This document shows, piece after piece, positions 25,114 to 37,315 of a stretch of 64,000 bases of DNA. Every line of letters starts with the position of its first letter. Position 1 is the first letter of the stretch. Origin of the DNA: Hetaerina americana (lineage: Eukaryota > Arthropoda > Insecta > Odonata > Calopterygidae); the NCBI GenBank assembly GCA_022747635.1, contig JAKTNV010000003.1, positions 30,670,551 to 30,734,550 of the forward strand. Direction: 5' to 3'. The notes under the pieces are model-generated. The model did not search any database and had not been told where the DNA came from. It saw only the letters and a program-made list of their open reading frames with translations. Made by a program: the position numbers and the translations under genes.

Positions 25114-26607
25114 GGGTAAGTTCTTGTTCAAGCAGGTGGAGATCTCCATAAAAAAATAATTTTTTTGTCCTGGAATTTGAGACCAACTGTCCAGTTTACA
25201 AGTTGGGTACCTAAGCAACTGGTCAAAACCAGCAAGAAGCTTACAAATGAAATCCTGTGACTAAATATTCACATATGTGGCATTAAAACACACATTGCTA
25301 ACTACATATTTGATATAGTAGTTGAAAAGTTGTACTTATACTTGTCCTTCATCAGTGGTTACTTTTTGAAAGGTAATACTGAAGGAAGGACCACACCCAC
25401 ACATTGTCTCGTGCTAGTATGGGTGAGAGTAACAACATTAAGGTGTACAGATTCATTATCAAAAATGTTTGCATTTGAGAAAGAGGAGACTTTTGACTCT
25501 AGTAAAAGATTTTTTCATTTAGAATTGTGATGACTTTTGGAGTACATAGCATGATTGTTGAATTACTATTAGATATCAGATATACCAAACTTTCAATGCT
25601 ATGATAGCCATAAAAAAGTGAAACATATTCTTGTTAGGTGGCTACCAACAGTTTTCATGAAAAATGGTCACTAACATGGATAGCCCTTTGATTGGAAGAC
25701 AGTGTAATTAATTAAAGCTGTTTAGCTGGCATACACACTGAAAAATTGGAAAAATCCCGATTTAATGTCTGAAAATCATGTAAATGGAAATTTCTCTTTT
25801 ATTATGCTTTAATTATGTGGAAATATTTATGCTGAGAAAAATGCTGAAAAATTAAATGTTGATGTGCATGGTAAAATAGGTGATTAACTGCAACATATGA
25901 ACCAACCATGGCAGTTCATGCTTCACAAAAGGATTGACTCACTCACTCCTATAAGTCTTTCAGGAAATACTAAAATTACAAAATGGAACCTCTTGTGGGA
26001 GAATTAGTAAGTCCTCAAACATTCTGTGCAGAGAAGCATTTATTATTTAGATTAGGTCATTATCCTCAGAGATTTTAATGTTTCATTGTTTTGGAAGGCC
26101 AATGGGCTAGTTGTATGTGTTTTGGGAGACTATATATAGGCTTCAATCAACATGTCCATGGAATATATATGTTTCCAATGAGAGAGGGGCTGATTTACAG
26201 GAGTAAAGGAAAACTGAAGTTGATGGTCAAATTTCCTTTTGAAGTGATGGTCATTTGTCAGGGTGAGGGTTGGTCTTATGATAGGTGTACAAAGTATACA
26301 TACATCAAGTAAATGGAAATGAAATTAGGTTTTGGAAAAAATGGCTGTTTAATGCAGTGAAATTTAAATAGAAGTGATTGTTAAGATGTCACTGTAACTT
26401 ATCATGTTTTTAGCCTTCACTGATAAATGTAAGTTTAATAAAAAAGCTCCTGTAAGTTGATTGATGATGAAGTGAAAGGATGTAAGAGTCAAAAAGGAGA
26501 AGAAAGGATACAGAAATAACTCTTGGAACTAAAGAAAATACTGGTCCAAGTGGGTCAGGAGGAGAGAAGATGGTGTAGTTTGTAAGATTGTGTGGTGGAA
26601 ATATTTT

Positions 26608-26799
26608 TTGGGATTTATTTATTTTGCATTAGTCCAAAAACAGGACTTGGACCTTTACATCGGACTTTGAACATTGATATAACGATTTGACAATTAAATA
26701 CACCCAAGCCCTAGGTGGAGGAAAAACTACCTAGGCAGGAATCAAACCCACGACCTCTGGGTTGGCAGACGAGGATGTTACCCCGCCACCACCAGGGCC
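26608..26799 (-). mobile_element. tRNA-derived SINE, family 1
   Basis: The - strand begins with a tRNA-like head (GGTGGCGGGGTAACATCC, then CAACCCAGAGGTCGTGGG). A B-box-like GGTTTGATTC lies at 26739-26748, one mismatch from GGTTCGANTC. The body continues CTGCCTAGGTAGTTTTTCCT and ends in an ATAAATAAATCC tail near 26610. The internal polymerase III promoter plus tail is diagnostic of a SINE. Target duplications were not resolved. Confidence 0.65.
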
Positions 26800-27449
26800 A
26801 GCAACAGGGAAGAGAGAGTGAAGAGAGAGGGAAGACTAAGGATAAGAAAGTGGAGTTACGCTTTCATTTAAAACATTCTCATTATTTTCTAACATTTCAA
26901 TTTCTTAATGTTCTACAAAAATCCAATACAATACTTAACTTTTTGTGTGGGGCTCCTCAGGGATGAACTCACTACACTGATCATGTTCAATTAAAAGTTC
27001 AGTCAAGTTAGAAGTGATTTTTCCCTTGGACAAGCTCTTTCTGTGTTCAAGTATACAAGTGCACATGGAATGGCCCATTTATACAATATACACATATTTG
27101 CATTCAGGCATATTACGTTCCAGTTCACACACAGCATTCTGGTCAGTAGTATATGGTATTATTTTCAGCAACAACAATTTTCTTCATGTGTTGGAATTGT
27201 GAAATGAAACTTTTATCCTGTTCTCGGAGCGAGTGTCTTGTAGGACAGCCTCATATGAAATACACATTCTTTAAACCATTAATTTCCTTTTCTAAAGACA
27301 ACCATTGTATACACAGTGACAACGGAACAAATTAAGTCCATTTTATACTAGCCTTCAGCTTTTAGTGTTCTTAGTGGCACTTACCATAGTTAAACACCAA
27401 TTCAACTTGACTGTTTTTTTTGCCCCCTCATGGCCATAGTTGTTGTTGA

Positions 27450-27653
27450 ATCTAACACAGGGATGGCAAACCTTTTGGTGATTGAGTGCCGATATTTATG
27501 TACATAACATGAGTATACTCTTGACTTGTATTCCAACCCATCGAATGATCACCATGGGATTACCTGTGGCACCTACCAGCTCTGTGTGCCAAAATAATTG
27601 CTCTGCGTGTCACTGGGCACAAATGCCATAGGTTTGCCACCCCCGATCTAACA
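27450..27653. mobile_element. hAT-type MITE with 8-bp target duplication
   Basis: The 188-bp element (27458-27645) begins CAGGGATGGCAAACC and ends with the complement of CGGGGGTGGCAAACC, so 13 of 15 terminal bases pair. It is flanked by perfect 8-bp direct repeats ATCTAACA at 27450-27457 and 27646-27653. An 8-bp duplication and CAGGG-type ends are standard for hAT transposons. It is too short to encode a transposase and so is non-autonomous. GTGCC/GGCAC motifs recur internally. Confidence 0.85.
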
Positions 27654-28841
27654 TATAGTATGAAATTCTGCAGCTGTAACTAATTGCTTATGTTGTGAAC
27701 ACATTAAAAGTTAAAGGTTATGTTTCACCAACAACAGTCAGTGTGTGATCATCAGTCATTTCTCAATTTGCTGCTGATATTTTTTCTGTTAGAGAAAATC
27801 AATGCAAAACTACAATTATTGGTTGATAGAAAGTTAGGTTGTAAATAAATAAATTTTTGGGAATCATATGATTGTCATAGAAGAATTAGTTGATGGAACT
27901 GGACTATGCAAAAACTGATACATTCTTAAATATACTTACATATTTTGGCTTCTTAATATTTTTTGTGTTGATGACTATGTGGTTAGGGTTAAAGAGTATG
28001 GATTGCATGAATGTTTCATTTTCTCTTGAATCATTGGTGCATGGCTTAGTTATTATTGTAATTAGATATGAAAATGGCTCATTAGATATATGCATTAACT
28101 CGATTGTTCTGCTATAGTTGCTTTAGCATCATATTATTTGTATATAAATTATTGAGGTGTTGTAAATATTCTTTGTATTGTTGCATCAAGTTATGAGCAG
28201 GTTTTCTTTATATTATGGCTGTGTAAATAAGCACCTAATGTAATTTAATCTTATTTTTTCAAGAGCCTCTTTTCAAAGTTAGGTGAAATCTGCAGTTTGA
28301 TATGTTCCATTAGCAGTTTGAAGGTGAAGGAATGTTGTCAGAAAGTATTAAAAACAGATGTGTACCCAAAATAAATGTATTACATGGCTTACCCATTGAG
28401 ATGTTCATCAATAAATGCCATATTTTTTCCGACGTTGATGATTATATGACTCCATTTGTTATGTAATGGGATATAAGGCTTATTCTTGTTATAACTCATA
28501 GTTGAATGACTTTTTGCTTGAATATTATGCGTATTCAATATATTATCAAGCAAGAACCAGGAATATTTCAAATAAAGTGCAATTTTGTACTGAATTTTCT
28601 TTATTTTATTGATATGCTTGGAATGCTAAGATCTTGGACAGTGTGTAACATAGGCTAATGCAATAGATATAGATTTTGAGCCCTCTTGAATTGCTATGAT
28701 GTAATGTAAAGGAGGGATGAAATTCATTGGCCTGACTGAGGATTGTATAATGCATTGACAGCTTCTCATATACTTTTCATGCATGAACTATGTCTTTTGC
28801 TTTCATATAAATTTGAATATTGATTTTTTTTCTTTTATCAG

Positions 28842-29161
28842 GTAGTAGATTGAACCAGTCAAGCTTATGCTCAGCACCAATCGGAGCAGCATGCCTAAAA
28901 AGTAAGAATCTTTTTTCTCCCTGTCAGAAGATAAATCAACATAATATGGCTAATCAGCGAGTTAAAAGCTTGAACATTATGCCCAGTCAATCAGCAGAGC
29001 TAAGAAATGATATACAGCAGCAGCGTAAACTCAAACATAATAAGCAGATTTCATTAGATTCACCAGAGTTGCTCTGTTTACCAAAGTCTTCATCGGCATC
29101 ATATTTGAATATGCCCTCCAGAAATGAACCACTGCATTGTGTCATCAGCTTTGGTGAGTGA
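28842..29161 (+). CDS. Candidate 3' exon of the Kir gene (C-terminal tail)
   Basis: Acceptor GATTTTTTTTCTTTTATCAG ends at 28841. With the G left by the donor at 16898 (phase 1) the first codon is GGT and the frame is open, encoding about 106 residues (GSRLNQSSLCSAPIGAACLK at the start; later RNDIQQQRKLKHNKQ, SPELLCLPKSSSAS). It either ends in frame at TGA 29159-29161 or splices at TTTG|GTGAGT (29153/29154), which keeps phase 1 and an exon length divisible by three. Kir C-terminal tails diverge quickly, so lack of recognisable motifs is expected. The splice signals are good; that it belongs to the Kir gene is inferred from strand, phase and position across a 12-kb intron. Confidence 0.5.
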
Positions 29162-29592
29162 ATCATAACTTTTATGGTGTGGTGGAAGTGAAGCTACACT
29201 TAATCCTAGGATTGTGGATAGCAGAAAGTGAATTTGAGGAAGTGAGTTATTGTTAAAATGTGTTCTTGACTAATACAGGTTGACAACCACTTGTATTTTG
29301 CTGTATAATGTGCGACATAAACATATATGGACTCCTAGGGGTAACTATTTTTCATTCACATTACTACATGTCATCTAAGTTACACTCTTGAGTGAATCCC
29401 ATTTTAATGTGATTGTGTTTTTAACACAATCCAACATGTCAGCCATGGCAGCTGAGCTGTGATGCATAGCATTAGTCCTTAACATGAATTCTGTGAACAC
29501 TAAAACTCTGTCTATAGTGCCACTGTAATTACTTTAAGCAATAGTCATGCAGGAGGAAGTTTGAAGTTCCATGGTACTTGGGATTTATTTGT

Positions 29593-29667
<75 letters not shown>

Positions 29668-32318
29668 GCAAAACATTAAAGCCCTCGAGCAGTTAGTGAG
29701 AATTGTAGTGGAATAAGAGTACTCACAGCACATACTGAGTTGCACTCACGCTTGAAAGCACATGAAGAAGGCATTTTTTTGTGTGGATTTTCTGTATAAT
29801 CACCATCAGAATGAGTGGAATACCTTAGTGGGTAACCATTGAGTGAGAGCCATGTGTTTTCATAATTAGGAAGTGAACAATCTTATGATAATATTCAACT
29901 ACCTTGAATTATAAGAAATATTAACTTGAATGTTATTTTAAATGTTTTTAATTTTCAGCATGAAATTCGTATATAAATATGTATTTATATCATTCAAAAT
30001 CTAAATTGACGATAGAAGAGAGAATATGTTTCCAGTTTCCTTCTGAGATGCAGTTTATATGGTGCCCACCAAAAACAACTTTGAGAGAAATAAGGGCCAG
30101 TTGAGAGTTAAAAATCTCTGGTATCTGGTCTTTTCTAGTTCCATACACTTACTTAATGTACATATTTCGTCTTCTATGTTTGTTTTTAAGGTACCTAATT
30201 TGATTTTCATTATCATTATGCAATGATTACACCTTTTTGTATTATTTTTGACTCACTGGGGTAATTAATAGTGTTTTAAGGAGGTTATAAAAACTTTTAA
30301 TGCACCCTAAATTCAGCTGTGTAACATATGTGCATTACAATAATGATGGCATAGATATAAGATTTAGTTTGTGTAATGCTTAAATATCTAAGGCTAAAAA
30401 AATCAAATGTGTTCAATCATACAACGAATAACTTGAAAGCTGATTTTGTGGCATATATGGTGTATAATGTACAGGTTTACATTATGCATACCATAAATTT
30501 TGGAATGCTGGGGAAAAACCAAAGGTGAAACTGTCCATTATTCACATGCGTATGTCATGCTTGGAATTTTTTTATTGATTAAGGTTTTTTAAATAAATTT
30601 TCATTTAGGCATTTCAACTCATTAGTCTTCCTGGATTGATATATTTATCAATCTTTGGGAGTTATTCCTTGTAAATTCTTCAGAGTTGGGTGGAGATATT
30701 TTACAAAATCATTTGACATTAAGTGATTAGTCCATTGTAATAAGGGCACAAAACATGCATTCTTTCATTATTTTGCTATCTCTAACTCCCAAGGAGAAAT
30801 ATTTTCTTGCTAGTATATATTATTTAATTCCAGAATCTTGTTCCTAATATGTTTTATTTTCTATTGGGTAATCATTGCCCCATTGGAATGATATATATTC
30901 TAGATCAACATGCATATCTAGTGACTGCTATGAAGATTGATACAAGATCCTCAGAATACTGAAAAATAGCAAAAAATGTTGTCATCAGCAATTTGATTGA
31001 TATGGTATTTTCACCAATTGATTTGAAGTTTGGAAAAATGTCCAATTATTTTGGAATGGCTTTAAAAAATATTCTCATACATTTTTAAGATAAAATGATG
31101 CTTCTTGAATAATTTTAATCCTTTGGTTTTAGAAAGGTTTGAAAAATTCTTCTTAGTTTTTGTAACACCATTCTTTATTATTTCCAGTGGATCAGGTAGT
31201 GAAATAATGAATGGGTTCCAAATTCCTTTTATTACTTTAAACTAGCATTGAAATAGCAATGAAGATCCTTGCATTTAGTATTAAAAGCTGTTCAGGCAAA
31301 ATCAGCCATTGTATGGCAACTTTGAACCACCTTCACTAGTGTCTCTCTTAATTATTTGTCATCATGCTATTTTTCAATATTCAAGGTAACATAATACCAT
31401 ATTTGAAGAACAATGAATATTGAAGCTTGTCACTGTTTCAATATTTTTTATCATATTTTTTTGCTTATACAATCGCCTCATCTTGAAAGTAATATAAAAA
31501 GAAAAAATAGAAGTAGGTAACTTCTTTTACTCCTTACATATATTCCCTCAAAGTAAAAAAATATTAAGTTAGTTTTTATCATTCCAGAATTTTTTATATA
31601 TTGAATATTTTGCAGTTAAATAAAATTTCAAAAGGGAAAAATCAAAAAGCTTAATTAGCAGTGTCACCTTTGAAACCATAATGCTAACATCAGTCTAATT
31701 GGTTGGAGTGAATGATCTGGTTTAGGTTTAAATTTGCAAGTCCTTACTTTTACCTTTAATACATAATAATCATATCTTTATTTAAAAAATGACAGGTAGC
31801 TTCCCCCCACTCAGTGTTTGTCAAGAAAATAAAAAAAATTCTTCTGGGAACATGAAATGCAAACTCTTGTACAATTGCACTTGTACACACACATAATTAT
31901 AAGGTAATCAATCTATCCATCTTTGTCAATCTTTTTGAAGCTGAAGACTTTCATTTAAAGTTTATGTCATAATTTTTACATTGCATAAAATACAGCCAGA
32001 CGCTGCAGATGCAAAGCTTGAAATGTTTCTTCTAAGGAAAGTGACAATATTTATATGTACATGCACATATATATGTATATATGCTTATGGAATATCACTT
32101 GCAAAAAAGCAAGGGGCACCTGACTAAGACTATCCATTTAATGCCAATGCATTACCATGTGATAGATATGTGATATGATTTGTTGTTTGTACTCAGTTAA
32201 ATAAACTGAATTTGTTTATTTTTGACACCTTTATTTCTGGACCTTGTTAAATCACTTTGTCTATTTGAAATAATATGCCAATAGGAAAAATAATGATCTA
32301 ATACCATTGTGTTTTAAA
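29162..32318. other. Intergenic region between two convergent genes (or Kir 3' UTR)
   Basis: AT-rich, without recognisable coding sequence apart from an AT microsatellite at 29596-29664. An AATAAA at 30592-30597 is one of several possible polyadenylation signals. Confidence 0.45.
29596..29664. repeat. (AT)n microsatellite
   Basis: About 34 uninterrupted AT units. The Tyr/Ile-run open frame across it is an artefact. Confidence 0.95.
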
Positions 32319-32576
32319 TAACATTTACCATATTCAATTGTTCCCGGCTCAACCTTGTGGAAATTCATTTTAATAAAATTAAGAATGCAAAGTATCTTTC
32401 CACTGTCCTTTATTAGCGTACAACCGGTTTCAACGCTCAAGGGTCATCATCAGGTACCAGATGTTGATGCTCAAGGTACCCGATGATGACGCTTGAGCGT
32501 TGAAACCGGTTGTACGCTAATAAAGGACAGTGGAAAGATACTTTGTATTCTTAATTTTATTAACATTTACCATATT
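32319..32576. mobile_element. Fold-back retroelement, copy 1, with hammerhead-like cores (Penelope-type end?)
   Basis: The 226-bp insertion (32335-32560) is flanked by the 16-bp direct repeats TAACATTTACCATATT at 32319-32334 and 32561-32576. It consists of an unpaired segment (CAATTGTTCCCGGCTCAACC...) and then two inverted arms of about 90 bp (32369-32458 and 32475-32563, the last bases overlapping the target duplication) around a 16-bp centre. Each arm reads CUGAUGA (CCGAUGA in the right arm), a small stem-loop, then GAAAC, ACGG and UUGUAC. This is the order of a type-I hammerhead core with a 2-bp stem III. Penelope-like elements carry such motifs in their terminal repeats and often have inverted terminal repeats. 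No ORF. Confidence 0.7.
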
Positions 32577-34260
32577 TGATGGCATATAAGGCACAACCTC
32601 ATTTCAATAGGGCACACACTAGAAAAAAAAAGTTTTGCAGTCCTTGTGGTAGCACAACATCTCATCCATTAAATTTTTGGGTGATTTTTTTACATAAAAG
32701 TATTTCACTAAGTAAGAAGAGCACGTGCTCTTATGTTATGATCAGTTTTTATAAAATACGATCAAGTTGGTTTGATATCTTGCTTCCACCTCTTTCTATA
32801 TTGAAGAAGTGAGCAACACAATATGTACATCACATAAAGCAATGAGCTTAGTAGTAATAAAAATACCTAATGTAAAATTCTTCAATTTAATATTGAATAT
32901 TATATAAAAGTAAAAATAATGGCGTCTAAATTGGTAGTTTTGAACGTCTGGGGTAAAATAACACTGAACATTTATACATGGTAAGGTGCATATTATATGC
33001 CGTCAAGTATGGTACGATTAGATGTTAATTTCTTAATGAATTATTGATACAACATCGTCCAAAAGCAGCCTTTTTCCAAGTGGTTTTGTTCTGCTTCAGT
33101 GTGTATGCAGAAGTGCTTAATTCTAATGCTGCTGGGATACAATTCAATGGTGAGTGAAATTGGCATGGGTGCTCCACAATCCCATGAATGAAAAGTCCAT
33201 CTAAACACGACTCTTTTGAGTTCCTTGCACTCCAGTTTGTGGAAGACAGTAAATGAAATGAATTCCAAACACCTCCTTCTCCAAGATGTATCAACTGCGC
33301 TCACCATTCTGCTAGCTTCCCTTGTATAAAAAAATATTGTGTACCTGCAGCAATACTTTGTCTAGGTATTCCAGTGTTAGTTTGGAAGGGTTGGACATGA
33401 AGTGCACAGTTGTATTTAGATGAAACTTATGTCTCATTATCCATTCGGGAATCCATAATGTGAACACCTGAATACTTTATGCTAGGAAGTTCAACTAATA
33501 CATAAATTTATTACATGTGCACCAAAAATATAAAATGCTTTGGATGTTAATGTCTTCAAACAATTCCTGGCCATACCAGTAATACTGGTTCATGGGCTCA
33601 AATACCGCAAACAAATTCCACATGTTAACAAATTAACAAAACTTTCAGAAAGCCAGATTTACTATGCACTTTCCATTAGAAGATTTGGACATGTAAAATG
33701 AAGTGGGCATGCAGCTTGAAGAATTGTAGGTTTGAAATATTTATTGTGAATTAAGTGTATTTAACATTCTAAATTTGAACAATAGAAGGAAATGAATTTT
33801 CTAGAAATCCAAAATATCAAGCATGCTGCTATCATATGTTGTGTCAAGACAATATTGTATAAATTCAATGCATAATTGTAAGAAAGGGTTGAGTTGGAAA
33901 ACTCATTTCTCCATGGGTGTGATTGCCTTAATTGACGCTGTAGTCCAGCCGTAGTTTATTTTCTTGTTTATAAAATATGTATCTTCAGCCAAATCTTATC
34001 AGGTATATGAATGGCAGTACCTAATAGTCCAATCACCAGAATATACAATAATGAACTATGGACTTGACCTTGGGTCAGATAAAGAAAATGTTACTATCAT
34101 AGAGATTTTACAATATAAAAGTCAGCCATAATGCTACTTTTTATAGAGACAAATAATGTACATTTAGGACATCAATGAAAAGTTGTTGATTTCAATGACA
34201 TTTTATCTCTCTCTAATGAGTAATATCCTAGAATTCGCAAGATCTGAGGCATTACTCAGA
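32577..34260. other. Intergenic, no recognised gene
   Basis: Overlapping - strand frames at 33025-33307 are about 88 codons long and look less AT-biased than the surroundings, but have no recognisable domain, acceptor or donor arrangement. I see no transposon ends. Confidence 0.4.
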
Positions 34261-34267
34261 CAAATAT

Positions 34268-34540
34268 TGGTACATGATGTAGTCGAGCGTTGGACTGCTG
34301 ACCAGAGCCCAGGTTAAATCCCCAGGCATGCCTCTTGGCACCCTCCGCTACACTCAAGCTGTGAAATTTTTCAGGTACCAGGACTACCTGGGAAACCATA
34401 TTTAGCACATGGAAAAGATCTGACCACCCTACCCTGAGGAGTGAATTTCATATGCTATTGAGCTTAGTACTTGGTAAGCTCTATCTTCACGTATGAAGCT
34501 GACCTTAAGGTAGATAACTGTGGTTATTAATTAGTCTCAT
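34268..34540 (+). mobile_element. tRNA-derived SINE, family 2
   Basis: The head TGATGTAGTCGAGCGTTGGA, CTGCTGACCAGAGCCC and AGGTTAAATCC is a decayed tRNA (A box, D/anticodon region, B box one base short). The 3' half (GAGCTTAGTACTTGGTAAGC, TCTATCTTCACG) shares its core GCTTAGTA..GG..A.CTCTA with relics at 2641-2710 and 46831-46900, which implies a dispersed family with a conserved tail. Confidence 0.55.
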
Positions 34541-37175
34541 TATAGGATTTTTTAAATGGTTATGGCAATACTTTTACTATAAAAATAAACTGTAAATCAG
34601 TGACAACTCATAAAGGAGGCTTCTAACAGCATGCATATTTGTATAAATGAGACATTTTGTCAAACAACACAAAATTTTTATTTATAATGTTTTTGAAAGG
34701 AAAATATACATTTTCTAATTGCACATATACAATTCACTTGTATAATAGATTAACCAAGTAAGCTCTGCTCTTTTGGTTTTTCTACACTAAAACTTACATA
34801 ATATGTACGCATATGTTTTAATGACTACAGAGCATTGTCAATTGCACATTCATCCAAGCTAACAGATTCACCTATTTACAAACATTGACACTAAATGTGT
34901 TTCACTGTATAGGAAATATGTTGAACATTATTATAGAAAATATGAAAGCATACTACATTTTTCAATGCAATAAAAGGCAAGGTTACGTAATATTACTCGA
35001 TCATAATCCATAAATAACAAAATGAATTTTGTCAGGTTTTTTAGCCTCTCCCTCGTGACTTAAAATAATACCGGTTTGAAATAAAGCTTTGGTACACAAA
35101 TTAATGCCAAATTCCAGTCAATTGTCTAATGATCTTTTTGATCATCAGATTAGTTGCTGAAGTTAAATGTCTGTGGCATCATTGCCATGTGACAAAAGCA
35201 CAGTGTTCAGCAGAAATTGTATCAGGGACTGTTAATACAGAATTTTGAACAAAAACAACATAGATTTGAGCCTCTTATTGCTTCATGCTAAGTACCTCCC
35301 TAATGGTGAAGTAGGTAAAGAGAAAAGGGTTTAAAGTAATTTATGAGAGCTAAGGCAATTTTGATGGCAATCTCTGAAACACTAATGCTCACATATTAAA
35401 TTTAAATAAATTCAAATGCTCATTTCCACAATTATTTAATTAAGTAATACAAACTAGTACCAATGAAAACTATATAAAGCTACTTTTGAAGATTTAAGGG
35501 ACTAAATTAAGAAAAGGAATTTTTTATAAGACATTCTCCTTAGCGAATATGAATTTTCATGAGTTGCACATATTGAAAATGTTGCCTATTGATATATTTG
35601 AAATGTGTCATATCCATTGTCATGCCTCTTATTGCAAAGGATAGAGTAAATATTGCCAAGAATTTTGTTTTGTGTAAAATCAACTTCCATGGACCAGTGG
35701 ATTCGAAGGTTAACATGTCATAATAATAATCTTTAGATTGCGGACTGATTCCTGTTTGGGATATGTAAATGATAATGGTGTGGTCCCTCAGGAGTCTTTA
35801 GAAATATACCAGGAGATATGCAGGTGACCAATAATGGCCTGCAGGATAATTATGTAAATCAATCATTATTTTAACAAAACATAAAACACCATGCATAAAC
35901 ATAATGCAAGTAAACGGGATGAAAAAGCTTGCATGAATGTGAGGTGTAATGAGAAGGGATAGAATGGGCAATAAAATATTAAAGGGAGCAAGTATTGCAC
36001 CAAAAGAAGGAAAATTAAAGAGTACAATGCAATTGGCTTGGTATTATGGAACAGCATGCCAACGCATGTCAGTAAAAGAGTAATGAACATGAGTCTACCA
36101 GGTCAAAGAAGTAGTTTCAAAGTGGAAGTAGACCAAAAATAACTTGGTAAGATTGAGTGTTGAAGAACATGAAGGGGAATGGAGTGGTGAGAGAAGATAC
36201 TCAAGATCAGGTAAGATGACTCCAAATAGATAAATAGGCTGGACTAAAGAAGAATCATTGTTTTCACTAGAAATTCATCATATCTTTGCATTATTGCAAG
36301 TAACTCTTGTCATGTTAAAAACTCAAAAATTGATTGAACTGAGATTGAGCACTTCATATGCTTTCATAAAGAAATATCTTGGACAATTTCAACAAAGAAA
36401 CGAGCATTTGCACCACAGTTGTAGGAATGCTTGACATTTTCTTACCTTCATCTAGCATGATGAGCTATAAAAGCAGGAGTTATTGCTACAAACTGATGAA
36501 TGATTATTCAGCAATACCCTTATGTTTACATCCAAACATGACTGAAAGGTCACAAATTTATAAAAAGGCTTAACAAAACTTCACAGATATCTCATTTAAA
36601 GACATTTGATTGGTTTAAGTTTTCAAAATGGTGGAACTTTCATTGAGGACGATCTTAAAAAAGGTCTGCTAGATATTTAGGTAATATTGAATGCTTTATT
36701 TTATGCAAAACATGCAATACACCATTAACTTTTTTTCAATATCAAACTATTAGCATTTGTTCAAAATGGTTTTACATTTCCTTTGAGATACATGTTGTAA
36801 GAAGTGGTGTCTCAAGATGATAGTGTAGTAGCTGGCTTCTGCACTATGATAACGCAATATTTAATATATATGACACTATAAGGGGCAATTGCACTCAGAT
36901 CTGAACCCTCACCACTTTCTCCTCTAATCCAAACTGAATGGAAAAATTTTCAAGATGCCCCAAGGTATACTGAATAGCAATCATATGAAAGCTGCAACAT
37001 ATTCTGAAACTAGTGTCTCAGCTATTCAAGTACAAGGACTGCAACGTGGTATTTGAAGGATCATAATGTCAATGAGAATCTTTTGAGTAACTTTTGATGC
37101 TTATGTTTTTTTTCAAAATACCATAACAGATATTTTTTTTCAGTCCTCATAATTTGGTTAAGCAATGATAATATA
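34541..37175. other. Intergenic region downstream of the ACE gene
   Basis: No gene recognised. At about 35940-36240 (+) there are fragments such as GRSSF-like and KVEVDQK stretches that may be a very decayed LINE 3' end, too weak to call. AATAAA on the - strand at 36695-36700 lies about 480 nt past the ACE stop and is a reasonable polyadenylation signal for that gene. Confidence 0.4.
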
Positions 37176-37315
37176 TCACCATATAAGAAAGCTTGAAATA
37201 ATTGGGATGATGAGTGAAGTTATCAGAACAAATGATGTTGAAGTGGCTTCATTGTAATATCCGCCATAGACTTGAAGACCTGCTGTTTCAATGCTTTGTT
37301 TGCAGTAATCGCCAT
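37176..37315 (-). CDS. ACE exon K (last): C-terminal tail with hydrophobic anchor
   Basis: Acceptor AAATTTTACAG precedes 37315. Phase 1 entry gives GDGDYCKQ at the junction, and the exon reads to TGA at 37176-37178. The final 46 residues contain [12 protein letters not shown] and then about 20 hydrophobic residues ([18 protein letters not shown]) with nothing after. A small-residue region followed by a terminal hydrophobic run and no basic cytoplasmic tail is the layout of a GPI-attachment signal; a very short transmembrane anchor is the alternative. Many insect ACEs are secreted without this. Confidence 0.85.

Larger units (their letters stand above)
23415..28841. other. Kir intron (second part), repeat-rich
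   Basis: AT-rich non-coding sequence. Recognised within it are a LINE-type 3' tail (24.84-25.11 kb), a tRNA-derived SINE (26.61-26.80 kb) and a hAT-type MITE (27.46-27.65 kb). Short ORFs at 23975, 25330, 26091 and 27890 have no support. Confidence 0.45.

Noticed and set aside
33025..33307. Overlapping 88-codon - strand ORFs as an exon or transposase fragment
   Set aside because: No recognisable motif and two frames are equally open. No convincing splice sites.
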